Source: an uncultured Aquimarina sp.
Lineage (GTDB): Bacteria; Bacteroidota; Bacteroidia; Flavobacteriales; Flavobacteriaceae
Direction of reading: 5' to 3'
DNA length: 64,000 bases
Assembly (NCBI GenBank): GCA_947498775.1
Contig: CANMLL010000007.1
Location: 124,001 to 188,000, forward strand
The translations under genes and the position numbers were made by a program. Under the pieces are notes generated by a model. That model was not told the DNA's origin and did no database searches. It saw only the letters and a list, made by a program, of their open reading frames with translations. Shown here piece after piece: positions 26,326-34,921 of this stretch; the stretch's first letter is position 1, and the number at the start of each line of letters is the position of its first letter.

Positions 26326-27117
26326 CTATAAATCCTGAGCATTTGCAATAAGTTCTGCAACATCCATCACTTCAATACTATCTTCTTTCTCTTTACTTTT
26401 TACACCGTCGGTCATCATGGTATTGCAAAACGGGCATCCAGCTGCTATGATATCAGGCTTTGTTTCAAGCGCATCTTCGGTTCTTTCGACATTTATATCT
26501 TTGTTACCGGGTTCTGGTTCTTTAAACATTTGTGCTCCTCCTGCACCACAACATAAACCGTTGCGTTTGCAACGTTTCATCTCGATAAGCTCAACTTCTA
26601 ATTTTTTGAGTAAATCTCTTGGCGCTTCATAAACATTATTTGCACGACCCAAATAACAAGGATCGTGAAATGTAATTCTTTTCCCTTTAAACTTACCTCC
26701 TTCTACTTTAAGTTTACCTTCATCCAAAAGAGATTTAAGGAATTGGGTATGGTGCATTACTTCATAATCTCCACCCAAAGAAGGATATTCATTTTTCAAA
26801 GTATTAAAACAATGAGGACAAGCAGTAACCACTTTTTTAATTTCGTATGCATTCATTACCTCAATATTGGTAACTGCCTGCATTTGAAACAAAAATTCAT
26901 TACCTGCTCTTTTTGCAGGATCCCCGGTACAACTTTCTTCTGTACCCAATACAGCAAAGTCTACATTAGCATTATGAAGCAGTTTTACAAAAGCCTTTGT
27001 TATTTTTTTGGCTCTGTCATCAAAACTACCGGCACAACCTACCCAAAACAAAACCTCGGGTCTTTTGCCTTCTGCCATATACTCTGCCATGGTTGGCACC
27101 TTTATAGTCTCACTCAT
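26326..27117 (-). CDS. HdrB/CCG-type Fe-S binding oxidoreductase subunit
   Basis: 263 residues from ATG 27117 (a TTG lies two codons upstream). It has the two cysteine-rich CCG repeats of heterodisulfide reductase subunit B: first VGCAGSFDD with ACPHCFNTLKNEYP, second DPCYLGRANNVYEAPR with NGLCCGAGGAQMF and AGCPFCNTMM. These bind an unusual Fe-S cluster at a thiol/disulfide active site. It pairs with the membrane Fe-S protein at 27693-29012 in the same transcription direction, suggesting a quinone-linked HdrDE-like complex. The physiological substrate is unknown. Confidence 0.88.
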   Translation of the reverse strand: MSETIKVPTMAEYMAEGKRPEVLFWVGCAGSFDDRAKKITKAFVKLLHNANVDFAVLGTEESCTGDPAKRAGNEFLFQMQAVTNIEVMNAYEIKKVVTACPHCFNTLKNEYPSLGGDYEVMHHTQFLKSLLDEGKLKVEGGKFKGKRITFHDPCYLGRANNVYEAPRDLLKKLEVELIEMKRCKRNGLCCGAGGAQMFKEPEPGNKDINVERTEDALETKPDIIAAGCPFCNTMMTDGVKSKEKEDSIEVMDVAELIANAQDL

Positions 27118-27172
27118 ACGCAATACTTTATATTTCTTAATTTTATAATTTAAAGGTAGTAAGACCCTTTAA

Positions 27173-27619
27173 TTAATCGTGTTTTCCATCATCAAAAACC
27201 TCTATAGTTACCACTCTTTCTACCAATTCGGTAAATTTACCTGTATAACGCGTAGCTTTTACCAGGTGATTATCAATCCAATGGTAATTTCCTCCTCTTG
27301 GTTTCCCCATTAAAAGGCTATGATATTTAAAACCATGTTCCTTTAACCATGCTTCTGTCACTTCTCTATGGTCTTCGGTTCTAGATGTGAAAAAACAGAT
27401 CACATGCCCTTCGTCAAACCATTTATTTAAAGTAACCAAGGCATCTGGAAATGGTATACAAGTCACCATTCGTTCTGGTTCTTCATTAGGTACATCTTCG
27501 GTGATGGTACCATCGATATCGATAAGATAATTTTTAATCCCTTCTGGTAACACAGGGCTTATGTGTTCTCCTGCTTCTACCTTGTCGTGCAATAATTTTT
27601 CTACTTCTTCCTTCTTCAT
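27173..27619 (-). CDS. HAD-superfamily phosphatase-like protein
   Basis: 148 residues. HAD motif I is IDIDGTI, motif II is FFTSR, and the Lys region is in SLLMGKPRGGNYHWIDN. The cap is minimal. Bacteroidota homologues are sometimes labelled phosphoheptose isomerase, but a SIS domain is not seen. It lies between the two Hdr-like Fe-S genes, 55 and 73 bp from each neighbour, and probably shares their transcript. Substrate unknown. Confidence 0.8.
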   Translation of the reverse strand: MKKEEVEKLLHDKVEAGEHISPVLPEGIKNYLIDIDGTITEDVPNEEPERMVTCIPFPDALVTLNKWFDEGHVICFFTSRTEDHREVTEAWLKEHGFKYHSLLMGKPRGGNYHWIDNHLVKATRYTGKFTELVERVVTIEVFDDGKHD

Positions 27620-27692
27620 AACGTTTACTTTCTCTTAATTTTTTATGGTTTTTACTTGGTTAATGTTTTAGGTTAATTTTACTATTCATTCA

Positions 27693-29012
27693 CTATTCAT
27701 TACTCCAGTTTAATCGATCCATTTGGTTAAATGGCCATGGAGCTCCATTATTTTCAATATTAGACATCATATTATTAAGGTCCGATGGTGCAGCACTTTG
27801 CTCCATCACCAAATACCTTCTCATATCCATAATAATTGATAACGGACTAATACTTACAGGGCATGCTTCTACACAAGCATTACAACTGGTACACGCCCAT
27901 AATTCTTCGGGTGTAATATAATCGTTGAGCAATTGCTTTCCATCATCAACAAAACTGCCATTTTTATCTATGTTATCCCCTACCTCTTTAAGGCGATCTC
28001 TGGTGTCCATCATGATCTTACGAGGGGACAATATTTTACCTGTTTGGTTTGCAGGACATTCACTAGTACAACGCCCACATTCTGTGCAGGTATATGCATT
28101 AAGCAATTGTGCCCAGTTAAGATCCATGACATCAGATGCTCCAAATTTTTCTGGTTCTCCTTCTGATTCATCTTCTGCAGGAGCTGCAAAAGGATCTGCA
28201 CTTGGATCCATCATTAATTGCACCTCTTTGGTTACTGCTTCCAGGTTATCAAACTCTCCTTGAGGTTTTAAATCCCCGTAATATGTATTCGGAAATGCCA
28301 AAAGAATGTGCAAATGCTTTGAAAAATACAAGTAATTCAGAAAAACCAGTATCCCAAGAATATGTAACCACCAGGCTCCTCTTTCGATCAATATCAAACT
28401 TCCTTCAGACATCCCGTTAAAAAGTGGAGCTATAAACTGGCTTACAGGATACGATCCTGCCTTAATATAATGATCTGCTCCTAATTCTTGTAATTGTAAA
28501 TCAGCTGCATTCATTGTTAAAAACAATGTCATTAGAACCACCTCAAAATATAAAATAATATTCCCGTCATTTTTGGGCCATCCTTTTAAGGTTTTGAAAC
28601 GTCTTATATTAATTACATTTCGACGAATCCAAAATATAACAACACTAACCAATACCAATAACGCCAAAATTTCAAACGATGTTATTAAAAAGTCATAAAA
28701 GCCACCCATGAACGCAAAAATTCTATGCGTACCAAAGATACCATCTATGATAATTTCTAAAACTTCAAGATTAATTATAATAAAACCAAGGTATACTACA
28801 ACATGCAATATTCCAGCTATCGGCCTTCTTACCATTTTGGACTGTCCTAGGGCAATCATAGCCATATTCTTAAATCGTTCCCCTTTATTGTCTGATCTGT
28901 CTATATCTTTACCCAGACGAATATTGCGAATGACTTTACGGATATTCTTTATAAAATATCCAATTCCAGCCACCAGAGCAATTACAAATAAGATATTAGG
29001 TAGGTATTGCAT
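27693..29012 (-). CDS. Membrane Fe-S oxidoreductase (HdrE-HdrC-like fusion)
   Basis: 439 residues. The N-terminal 1-245 holds about five to six membrane helices with conserved His (VRRPIAGILHVVVYLGF, GAWWLHILGILVFLNYLYFS), like the b-type cytochrome domain of NarI/HdrE. The C-terminal part holds two 4Fe-4S motifs, CTECGRCTSECP and CTSCNACVEACP (HdrC type). It probably passes electrons between the menaquinone pool and the CCG-type subunit encoded downstream. It begins 5 bp after the MlaD gene. Confidence 0.88.
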   Translation of the reverse strand: MQYLPNILFVIALVAGIGYFIKNIRKVIRNIRLGKDIDRSDNKGERFKNMAMIALGQSKMVRRPIAGILHVVVYLGFIIINLEVLEIIIDGIFGTHRIFAFMGGFYDFLITSFEILALLVLVSVVIFWIRRNVINIRRFKTLKGWPKNDGNIILYFEVVLMTLFLTMNAADLQLQELGADHYIKAGSYPVSQFIAPLFNGMSEGSLILIERGAWWLHILGILVFLNYLYFSKHLHILLAFPNTYYGDLKPQGEFDNLEAVTKEVQLMMDPSADPFAAPAEDESEGEPEKFGASDVMDLNWAQLLNAYTCTECGRCTSECPANQTGKILSPRKIMMDTRDRLKEVGDNIDKNGSFVDDGKQLLNDYITPEELWACTSCNACVEACPVSISPLSIIMDMRRYLVMEQSAAPSDLNNMMSNIENNGAPWPFNQMDRLNWSNE

Positions 29013-29017
29013 AGTTT

Positions 29018-29968
29018 TTAGTTTATTGAGTCTGTTGGTTTTTCGTATGGCGCATTTTTCTTTCCAAAAACAGAAATATGAACGTATCGTTTAGGGTTTA
29101 ATCGTAGATCCTGAAGTAGTAATTCCAGTTGTTTACTTGTTCTCTCTAAATTGGTATATAACTTCTCGTCTTTTAACAACTTACCAGCTGTTCCTTTACC
29201 ATTATTGAGATCTTTTGATATTTTTTCAAAATTAGCTAATACCGTTTCTAGTTCTTTTCCAATTTGCTTAACATTAATTTGAGAAAGAGAATCTGAAACT
29301 TTGTTAAGTTTAGTTGAAATTTCGTCTGCATTAGCGAAAGCTTTATTTAACTTTTCTTCATTATTTGCTAACAAATTATTTAGTCTAATAGAGGTTCCTT
29401 TAAATTGTTTAACGCCAATACTCAAATCCTTAAAAATCGAATTCAAATTATTTTGGTTATCTATATTTAAAATTCCATTAACAGAGGTTAATAAGGTATC
29501 TGCATCTGTAATTGCAGCTTCCAGTTTTTCTTGCAAAGGTGTTAGTCTGTCATTTACCAATTCGAGTAAACCTGCTTCTATTCTGCCAGGCAATGTATCG
29601 CCGTCTTTTGCTTCTAGTCCTTGTTCGTATTTTGGGGCAATAGCCAAGGATTTTCCTCCTATTAATCCGCCACCATATACTTTGGCTTCACTATTCTTTG
29701 AAAAAGAGAACTCACTATCCACATTAAATTCGACCACCAAATTACCTTTTACGTCAGCAAAACGTATAGCTACTACCTGCCCTACAACCAAACCATTTAT
29801 CGTTACAGGAGAAGAAGGTATCAGGCCTTCTACATTATCATAGACGGCATAAAATGTTCTATCATTTTCAAGAAGGTTTTTTCCTTTTAAAAAGCTATAT
29901 CCAAAAACTAAAAGAGCTATTGCACATAGTGCTAATATTCCGGTCTTGACTTCTCGAGTAAATTTCAA
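29018..29968 (-). CDS. MlaD/MCE-domain lipid transport protein
   Basis: 316 residues. One N-terminal membrane helix (GILALCAIALLVFGYSFL), an MCE domain (about 38-115: FYAVYDNVEGLIPSSPVTIN, GLVVGQVVAI, GGGLIGGKSLAI) and a long helical C-terminus that would form the MCE needle or coiled coil. MCE proteins carry phospholipids between the membranes. The partner ATPase and permease (MlaEF) are not in the window. The start is TTG at 29968, since an in-frame stop lies just upstream and no ATG is available. Confidence 0.9.
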   Translation of the reverse strand: MKFTREVKTGILALCAIALLVFGYSFLKGKNLLENDRTFYAVYDNVEGLIPSSPVTINGLVVGQVVAIRFADVKGNLVVEFNVDSEFSFSKNSEAKVYGGGLIGGKSLAIAPKYEQGLEAKDGDTLPGRIEAGLLELVNDRLTPLQEKLEAAITDADTLLTSVNGILNIDNQNNLNSIFKDLSIGVKQFKGTSIRLNNLLANNEEKLNKAFANADEISTKLNKVSDSLSQINVKQIGKELETVLANFEKISKDLNNGKGTAGKLLKDEKLYTNLERTSKQLELLLQDLRLNPKRYVHISVFGKKNAPYEKPTDSIN

Positions 29969-30055
29969 AATAGATTAAATTTTAGTTGACAAATTTAGAA
30001 TAAAAAATACATTTCTACTGATTATTCTTTAAGGAATTCTTTGTATTTATTAAGA

Positions 30056-31180
30056 TTAGTTTGAAGATGTGTTAGCTTTTAGCGCTTCTGTTAACGGAAT
30101 CGATTCATTATTACGAAAAGCCACTACAAAACTAGAGTCAAATCCTTTTCCAACGGCAATTTCTCTTAATTCTTGTATTAATGTATAGTTTGAGGTACTT
30201 CCGAAGTAATACTTATACAAATCTCCTGCTTTGATCCTTGATAATTGATCCAAGCCATTAAAATTAAAAGGTTCGAGCTCAATATCGGTAGATCCCGCAG
30301 CAATTTGCACTTTAAAAATCACATCTTCATATACCTTATCTCCATCCATCTGAGCCGTAACATTTACAACTTCAGGGGTTTTTGGTTTTGCTACATAATA
30401 AATTGCATCAAGACTTTCTTTATAATCAACAATAGACGTGGTTATTGATTTTGCCATTTGTTCCTGCCCATTTTTCGAGTTCAAGTATTTTCCTTCACCA
30501 TTATTAGTCAGGAAACCTAGTTCTATAAGAACACTTGGCATGTAAGTTTGATGTAATACTACAAATCCGGCTTGTTTTACTCCTCTACTCTTTCGCTCTA
30601 AAGACTTCTTAAACCGATTTTGCACAAAACTTGCTAGTGTAAGGCTTTGATCAAGATATTCTTCTTGCATCAAAGTTAGCCCAATTATAGATTCTGGTGA
30701 GTTGGGATCAAATCCATCATAGTTGGCTTCATAATTATCCTCTAACAAGATTACTGAGTTTTCGTTTTTGGCGACATTAAAATTTTCATCATTGGCATGT
30801 AATCCCAGCACAAATGTTTCTGTACCATAGGCTTGTGAGCGGTGCGAATTACAGTGCACCGATACAAAAAGATCTGCATTTGCTTTGTTAGCAATTTTTC
30901 CTCGTTCATGCAACTCTATAAACTCATCTGTTTTTCTAGTATATACGACTTCAAATCTTGGGTCTTTTTCAAGTACAGCACCAATCGCTAAAACCACATT
31001 AAGCGCAATCTCCTTTTCTTTATATCCATTTCCTCTGTTACCAGAATCATGGCCTCCATGTCCAGCATCCAAAACCACCACAAACTTTTTTTCTACTTGT
31101 GACGTTTTGGGTAATTGAAATCCAAATAAGATAAAAATTAAACCTCCTAGAAAAATACTATATACTATATTCCGTTTCAT
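30056..31180 (-). CDS. N-acetylmuramoyl-L-alanine amidase
   Basis: 374 residues from ATG 31180, where a signal anchor MKRNIVYSIFLGGLIFILFG begins; in-frame codons upstream encode nothing signal-like. Amidase_3 zinc motifs: VVLDAGHGGHDSG (His), KEKEIAL (Glu), FVSVHCNSH (His) and VLIELGFLTN (catalytic Glu). A C-terminal domain of about 80 residues (FKVQIAAGS...YTLIQELREIAVGKGFDSSFVVAF) looks like a SPOR-type peptidoglycan-binding module. It cleaves the amide between MurNAc and the stem peptide. It is divergent from lptD across a 252-bp spacer. Confidence 0.92.
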   Translation of the reverse strand: MKRNIVYSIFLGGLIFILFGFQLPKTSQVEKKFVVVLDAGHGGHDSGNRGNGYKEKEIALNVVLAIGAVLEKDPRFEVVYTRKTDEFIELHERGKIANKANADLFVSVHCNSHRSQAYGTETFVLGLHANDENFNVAKNENSVILLEDNYEANYDGFDPNSPESIIGLTLMQEEYLDQSLTLASFVQNRFKKSLERKSRGVKQAGFVVLHQTYMPSVLIELGFLTNNGEGKYLNSKNGQEQMAKSITTSIVDYKESLDAIYYVAKPKTPEVVNVTAQMDGDKVYEDVIFKVQIAAGSTDIELEPFNFNGLDQLSRIKAGDLYKYYFGSTSNYTLIQELREIAVGKGFDSSFVVAFRNNESIPLTEALKANTSSN

Positions 31181-31432
31181 TAATAAAAATAATTTTATAC
31201 AATACTTGAAACATTCTGTTTTTGTTTCAGTATTTAATAACAAACCTTTAGAACTATCACGTTATGAACCAAAAAAACATTTCTATCTCCCTATTGTTTA
31301 AACGCTTTTAGGGGCATACTTATGACATAATTTTTTATTTTTTTACCAATTACAATCTAAGCATCAAAAATATATGTAATTTTGGCACTTCAAAAACTAA
31401 GCCATAGTTATACAAAAATAGGATTTAAACCA

Positions 31433-34162
31433 TTGCAAACAACGGTACGATACATACTTTATTCACTAAGTTTTTCACTTTTTTGTATTTGTCAAATTAC
31501 AGCACAAGAAACAAATAAGACTACAGAGGTACCAATTCCTGTAGAAAAAGACTCTACATTGGTTGACACCACAAAAAAATTAAGTATCAATCCCGAAGAG
31601 CTTTTAAGTGAAGAGGCACAGGATACTACCCTACAAGACACACTTGCAGAACCTCAATTCCTGACTGACAAGGTGGACTACAAGGCAACAGATTATATGA
31701 GACTAAGTCGTAGAGAAAACAAAATGTATCTCTATAATGAAGCCGAAATCATCTATGGTGATATGCAAATTAATGCCGGACATATTGTTGTTGACAACGA
31801 AAAAAATGAAGTCTATGCCTATGGGATTAAGGATTCTTTGGGAGAATACACACAAACTCCTGTTTTTAAACAAGCACAAAATGTAGTAGAACCTGATTCT
31901 ATTCGATTTAATTTTGACACAGAAAAGGCGTTAATATATAACTCTAGAACCGAGCAAAACGGATTTAAGATCAAAAATGAGATCTCAAAACGTGAAAATG
32001 ACTCTGTTATTTATATGCAAAATGTAAAGTTTACTACCTCTGAAAATATTGAAGATCCTGATTACTATTTCTATGCCAGACGTATCAAATTTGTACCCAA
32101 GAAGAAGATTGTAACAGGGTTGGTAAATATGTTTATTGCAGATGTTCCTACTCCATTAGGGTTGCCTTTTGGATATTTTCCGCTTAGTGAAGATAGAACC
32201 TCTGGATTTATTATCCCTAATCCTGGAGAAGAAAACAATCGTGGATATTTTCTGCAAAACGGAGGGTATTATTTTGCGATGAGCGATTATGTTGATTTGA
32301 CAATTCTAGGGGATTATTATACTAATGGAAGTTATACCCTAGCCTTAGAATCTGCCTACGCACTTCGATATAAGTTTAGAGGTAATCTAAGATTTCGCTA
32401 TGAGAACAACCTAACTAGTGAGCGAGGTTTTCCTGATTTTTCTCAAAGAACAACCTATAACATACAATGGACCCATAGCCAGGATGCCAAATCAAATCCA
32501 AATTCTCGTTTTTCTGCTTCGGTTAACTTTGGTAGTAGTGATTTCTTTCAGCAATCTACCAACCAGTTAAATACCGGTAATTTCTTAAATAACCAGATTA
32601 GTTCTTCGGTATCCTACTCAAAAACATTTCCTGGTGATCCCCAGGTAAATGTTAACCTGGCCGCTACGCATAACTCAAATACCAATACGGGTATCGTGAA
32701 TATGTCATTACCAAATATGAATGCAAGTGTATCCAGGGTATTTCCATTTGCACCAAAAGTTGGTGTTAAAAAAGGAATTATCCAAAACATCAATACACAA
32801 TATAATTTTAGGGGCGAAAGCAGAATAGTTACCACCGACGATGATCTTTTTTCTGCAGAAATGTTTGAAGGAGCTACTATTGGGATGCAGCATTCGATTC
32901 CTGTAAGTACAAATTTCAAGATTTTCAAGTATTTAAGTGCCACAGCCGGAACAAATTATCAGGAAAATTGGGTTTTTGAAACTATCAAACAAGATTATGA
33001 TCCCGATGCTAATGATGGTGCCGGGGCCGTAGTACGTGATACCATTCAGGGGTTTGACTCGTTTCGTACTTATAATTTTTCTACAAGCTTAGGAACAACT
33101 ATTTATGGGACTTTCAATTTCAAAAAAGGTAAGAAAATACAAGCCATCAGGCATACAATGCGACCATCGATAAGCTACAGCATCAATCCTGCATTTGATG
33201 AGTTTTATGAACGTTTTGAAAACCCAGAACCAGACGATCCCACTACTGAAATTAATGAATCTGAATTTGAATACTCCAGGTTTGAAGGTGGTTTTTTTGG
33301 TGCTCCGGGTAATGTTTTCTCAAGTAGCATAGGTTTTTCACTAAGTAATAACCTAGAAATGAAAGTAACTGATAAAGATACCACAGCTACAGAACCCAAA
33401 AAAGTCATATTGCTAAACAACTTAAATTTTAGTACGGCATATAACATTGCTGGAGATTCTTTGAAGTTAAGTCCGCTATCTGTTACCGGAAACATTCCTA
33501 TCATTCAAAACAAACTGGACATCAATTTCAACGCCACATTAGATCCGTATGCTCTGGACAATAATAATCGCAAAATCGATGTCTGGAATATTGAAAACGG
33601 AGGAAGCCTGTTTAGGCTTACCAGAGCCAGTGCCAATTTTGGGTATTCATTCTCCAGTGAGGACTTTGAAAAAGGGAAAGTCATCGAAGACCCTCTAAAA
33701 AATCAAAATTTCAGGAACGAGGGCCGACCCGATGATCTTTTTGGCGGTGTTACCGATTTTGGTGACGACCGTTCTTTTGACAGAGATCGGAGTAAAGAAA
33801 TAGATCCCGATACTAAAGATTATAGCTATAAAATACCCTGGACCTTGCGGCTATCCTACAATGTTAATTATAGTAATAATGCCAGGCAAAATACCATATC
33901 CTCTCATTCACTTCAGTTTTCTGGTGATATCGAAATTGCCCCTAGATGGTCTGTTGGCGTGTCATCGGGATATGATTTTGCAAATCCTGGGTTTACATTT
34001 ACAAATCTAAGGTTTCAACGAGATCTAGAGAGTTGGAGAATGAACTTTAACTGGATTCCATTTAGTGATCGAACATCCTGGAACTTCTTCATTGGGATAA
34101 AATCCTCGGTACTTAGTGATATTAAGTGGGACAAAAGACGAGAACCTGATAGGCAATTGTAA
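31433..34162 (+). CDS. LptD-like LPS-assembly outer-membrane protein
   Basis: 909 residues if begun at TTG 31433 (MQTTVRYILYSLSFSLFCICQITAQ); another in-frame TTG is at 31382, but a -7 box TAATTTTG at 31377-31384 would put the transcription start after it. Residues about 90-240 form an OstA-like N-terminal domain (MYLYNEAEIIYGDMQINAGHI); the remainder is a large beta-barrel ending in an amphipathic strand (SSVLSDIKWDKRREPDRQL). It inserts LPS into the outer leaflet. No ATG start exists. The N-terminus is acidic and Thr-rich, as in other Bacteroidota LptD. Confidence 0.88.
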   Translation: MQTTVRYILYSLSFSLFCICQITAQETNKTTEVPIPVEKDSTLVDTTKKLSINPEELLSEEAQDTTLQDTLAEPQFLTDKVDYKATDYMRLSRRENKMYLYNEAEIIYGDMQINAGHIVVDNEKNEVYAYGIKDSLGEYTQTPVFKQAQNVVEPDSIRFNFDTEKALIYNSRTEQNGFKIKNEISKRENDSVIYMQNVKFTTSENIEDPDYYFYARRIKFVPKKKIVTGLVNMFIADVPTPLGLPFGYFPLSEDRTSGFIIPNPGEENNRGYFLQNGGYYFAMSDYVDLTILGDYYTNGSYTLALESAYALRYKFRGNLRFRYENNLTSERGFPDFSQRTTYNIQWTHSQDAKSNPNSRFSASVNFGSSDFFQQSTNQLNTGNFLNNQISSSVSYSKTFPGDPQVNVNLAATHNSNTNTGIVNMSLPNMNASVSRVFPFAPKVGVKKGIIQNINTQYNFRGESRIVTTDDDLFSAEMFEGATIGMQHSIPVSTNFKIFKYLSATAGTNYQENWVFETIKQDYDPDANDGAGAVVRDTIQGFDSFRTYNFSTSLGTTIYGTFNFKKGKKIQAIRHTMRPSISYSINPAFDEFYERFENPEPDDPTTEINESEFEYSRFEGGFFGAPGNVFSSSIGFSLSNNLEMKVTDKDTTATEPKKVILLNNLNFSTAYNIAGDSLKLSPLSVTGNIPIIQNKLDINFNATLDPYALDNNNRKIDVWNIENGGSLFRLTRASANFGYSFSSEDFEKGKVIEDPLKNQNFRNEGRPDDLFGGVTDFGDDRSFDRDRSKEIDPDTKDYSYKIPWTLRLSYNVNYSNNARQNTISSHSLQFSGDIEIAPRWSVGVSSGYDFANPGFTFTNLRFQRDLESWRMNFNWIPFSDRTSWNFFIGIKSSVLSDIKWDKRREPDRQL

Positions 34163-34281
34163 GTTTGAGGTTCTGACCCTTTGGGCAATAACAAACACAT
34201 GCGCATATTACAGTTTCAGTACCTGTAAACTGCTAACTGAAAGTAACATCTCACATGGCATTTTTAGAACCTGAAAAGGAA

Positions 34282-34297
34282 ATGCACTAAAGTGCAT
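34282..34297. promoter_or_regulatory. Operator-like palindrome upstream of the RidA gene
   Basis: ATGCACT-AA-AGTGCAT is a perfect 7+7 inverted repeat. It abuts two overlapping -7-like boxes, TAGTTTTG (34297-34304) and TATTTTTG (34307-34314), in front of the gene starting at 34337. A regulator dimer could bind here, but no cognate factor is evident. Confidence 0.35.
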
Positions 34298-34336
34298 AGT
34301 TTTGCCTATTTTTGAAGGGAATAAATATACTTTCAC

Positions 34337-34717
34337 ATGAAAAAAATCATCACAACAATCAAAGCGCCTGCTCCTATAGGTCCTTATAGTCAAGCTATAC
34401 TTAATGGAAACACTTTATATACCTCTGGACAAATAGCAATTAATCCTGAAAACGGAGAATTAGTTCTTGATGACATTAAAAAAGAAACTGAGCAGGTAAT
34501 GCAAAACCTAAAAGCAATTCTAGAAGAAGTTGGTATGTCCTTCGAGAATGTCATTAAAACGACCATTTTCTTGAGCAATATGAATAATTTTGCTCAGGTA
34601 AACGAGGTATATGGTAGTTATTTTAATGAAGATATCGCCCCAGCAAGAGAGACAGTAGCCGTAGCCGCACTACCCAAGTTTGTAAATGTCGAGATTTCTG
34701 TACTTGCTGTGATGTAA
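34337..34717 (+). CDS. RidA family enamine/imine deaminase
   Basis: 126 residues. RidA proteins hydrolyse reactive 2-aminoacrylate-type enamines made by PLP enzymes. The signature is intact: KAPAPIGPYSQAI, LYTSGQIAINPENGEL, NVIKTTIFLSNMNNFAQVNE, YGSYF and APARETVAVAALP (substrate-binding Arg), then VEISVLAV with the conserved Glu. The size is standard. It is transcribed alone, with a strong hairpin just downstream. Confidence 0.94.
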   Translation: MKKIITTIKAPAPIGPYSQAILNGNTLYTSGQIAINPENGELVLDDIKKETEQVMQNLKAILEEVGMSFENVIKTTIFLSNMNNFAQVNEVYGSYFNEDIAPARETVAVAALPKFVNVEISVLAVM

Positions 34718-34736
34718 TTAATGCTATCTTTTTGTT

Positions 34737-34777
34737 ATTTCAAGCATACCGAATGCCTTAATTGGTATGCTTGAAAT
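34737..34777. other. 14-bp perfect hairpin downstream of the RidA gene
   Basis: ATTTCAAGCATACC (34737-34750) pairs exactly with GGTATGCTTGAAAT (34764-34777) around a 13-nt loop. There is no T-run after it on the plus strand, so it looks more like a 3'-end stabilising structure or protein-binding palindrome than a classic terminator. Confidence 0.55.
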
Positions 34778-34846
34778 GGCAGCAGAAAAAACCTCAAAAA
34801 AAACCCTTTTTCTATTTCTGTATTGCTATTTGATCGCAATCCTTCT

Positions 34847-34879
34847 TTTGCTTCTTATAAAAAATAGAATGTATATTTG
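34847..34879 (+). promoter_or_regulatory. Promoter of the GH97 gene
   Basis: TTTG (34847-34850), a 21-nt spacer and TATATTTG (34872-34879) match the Bacteroidota pattern. The ATG of the lipoprotein signal follows at 34922, giving a leader of about 35 nt. Confidence 0.65.
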
Positions 34880-34921
34880 ATATGCAATAACAACACTTTT
34901 ATTGATCATAAACACCACACT

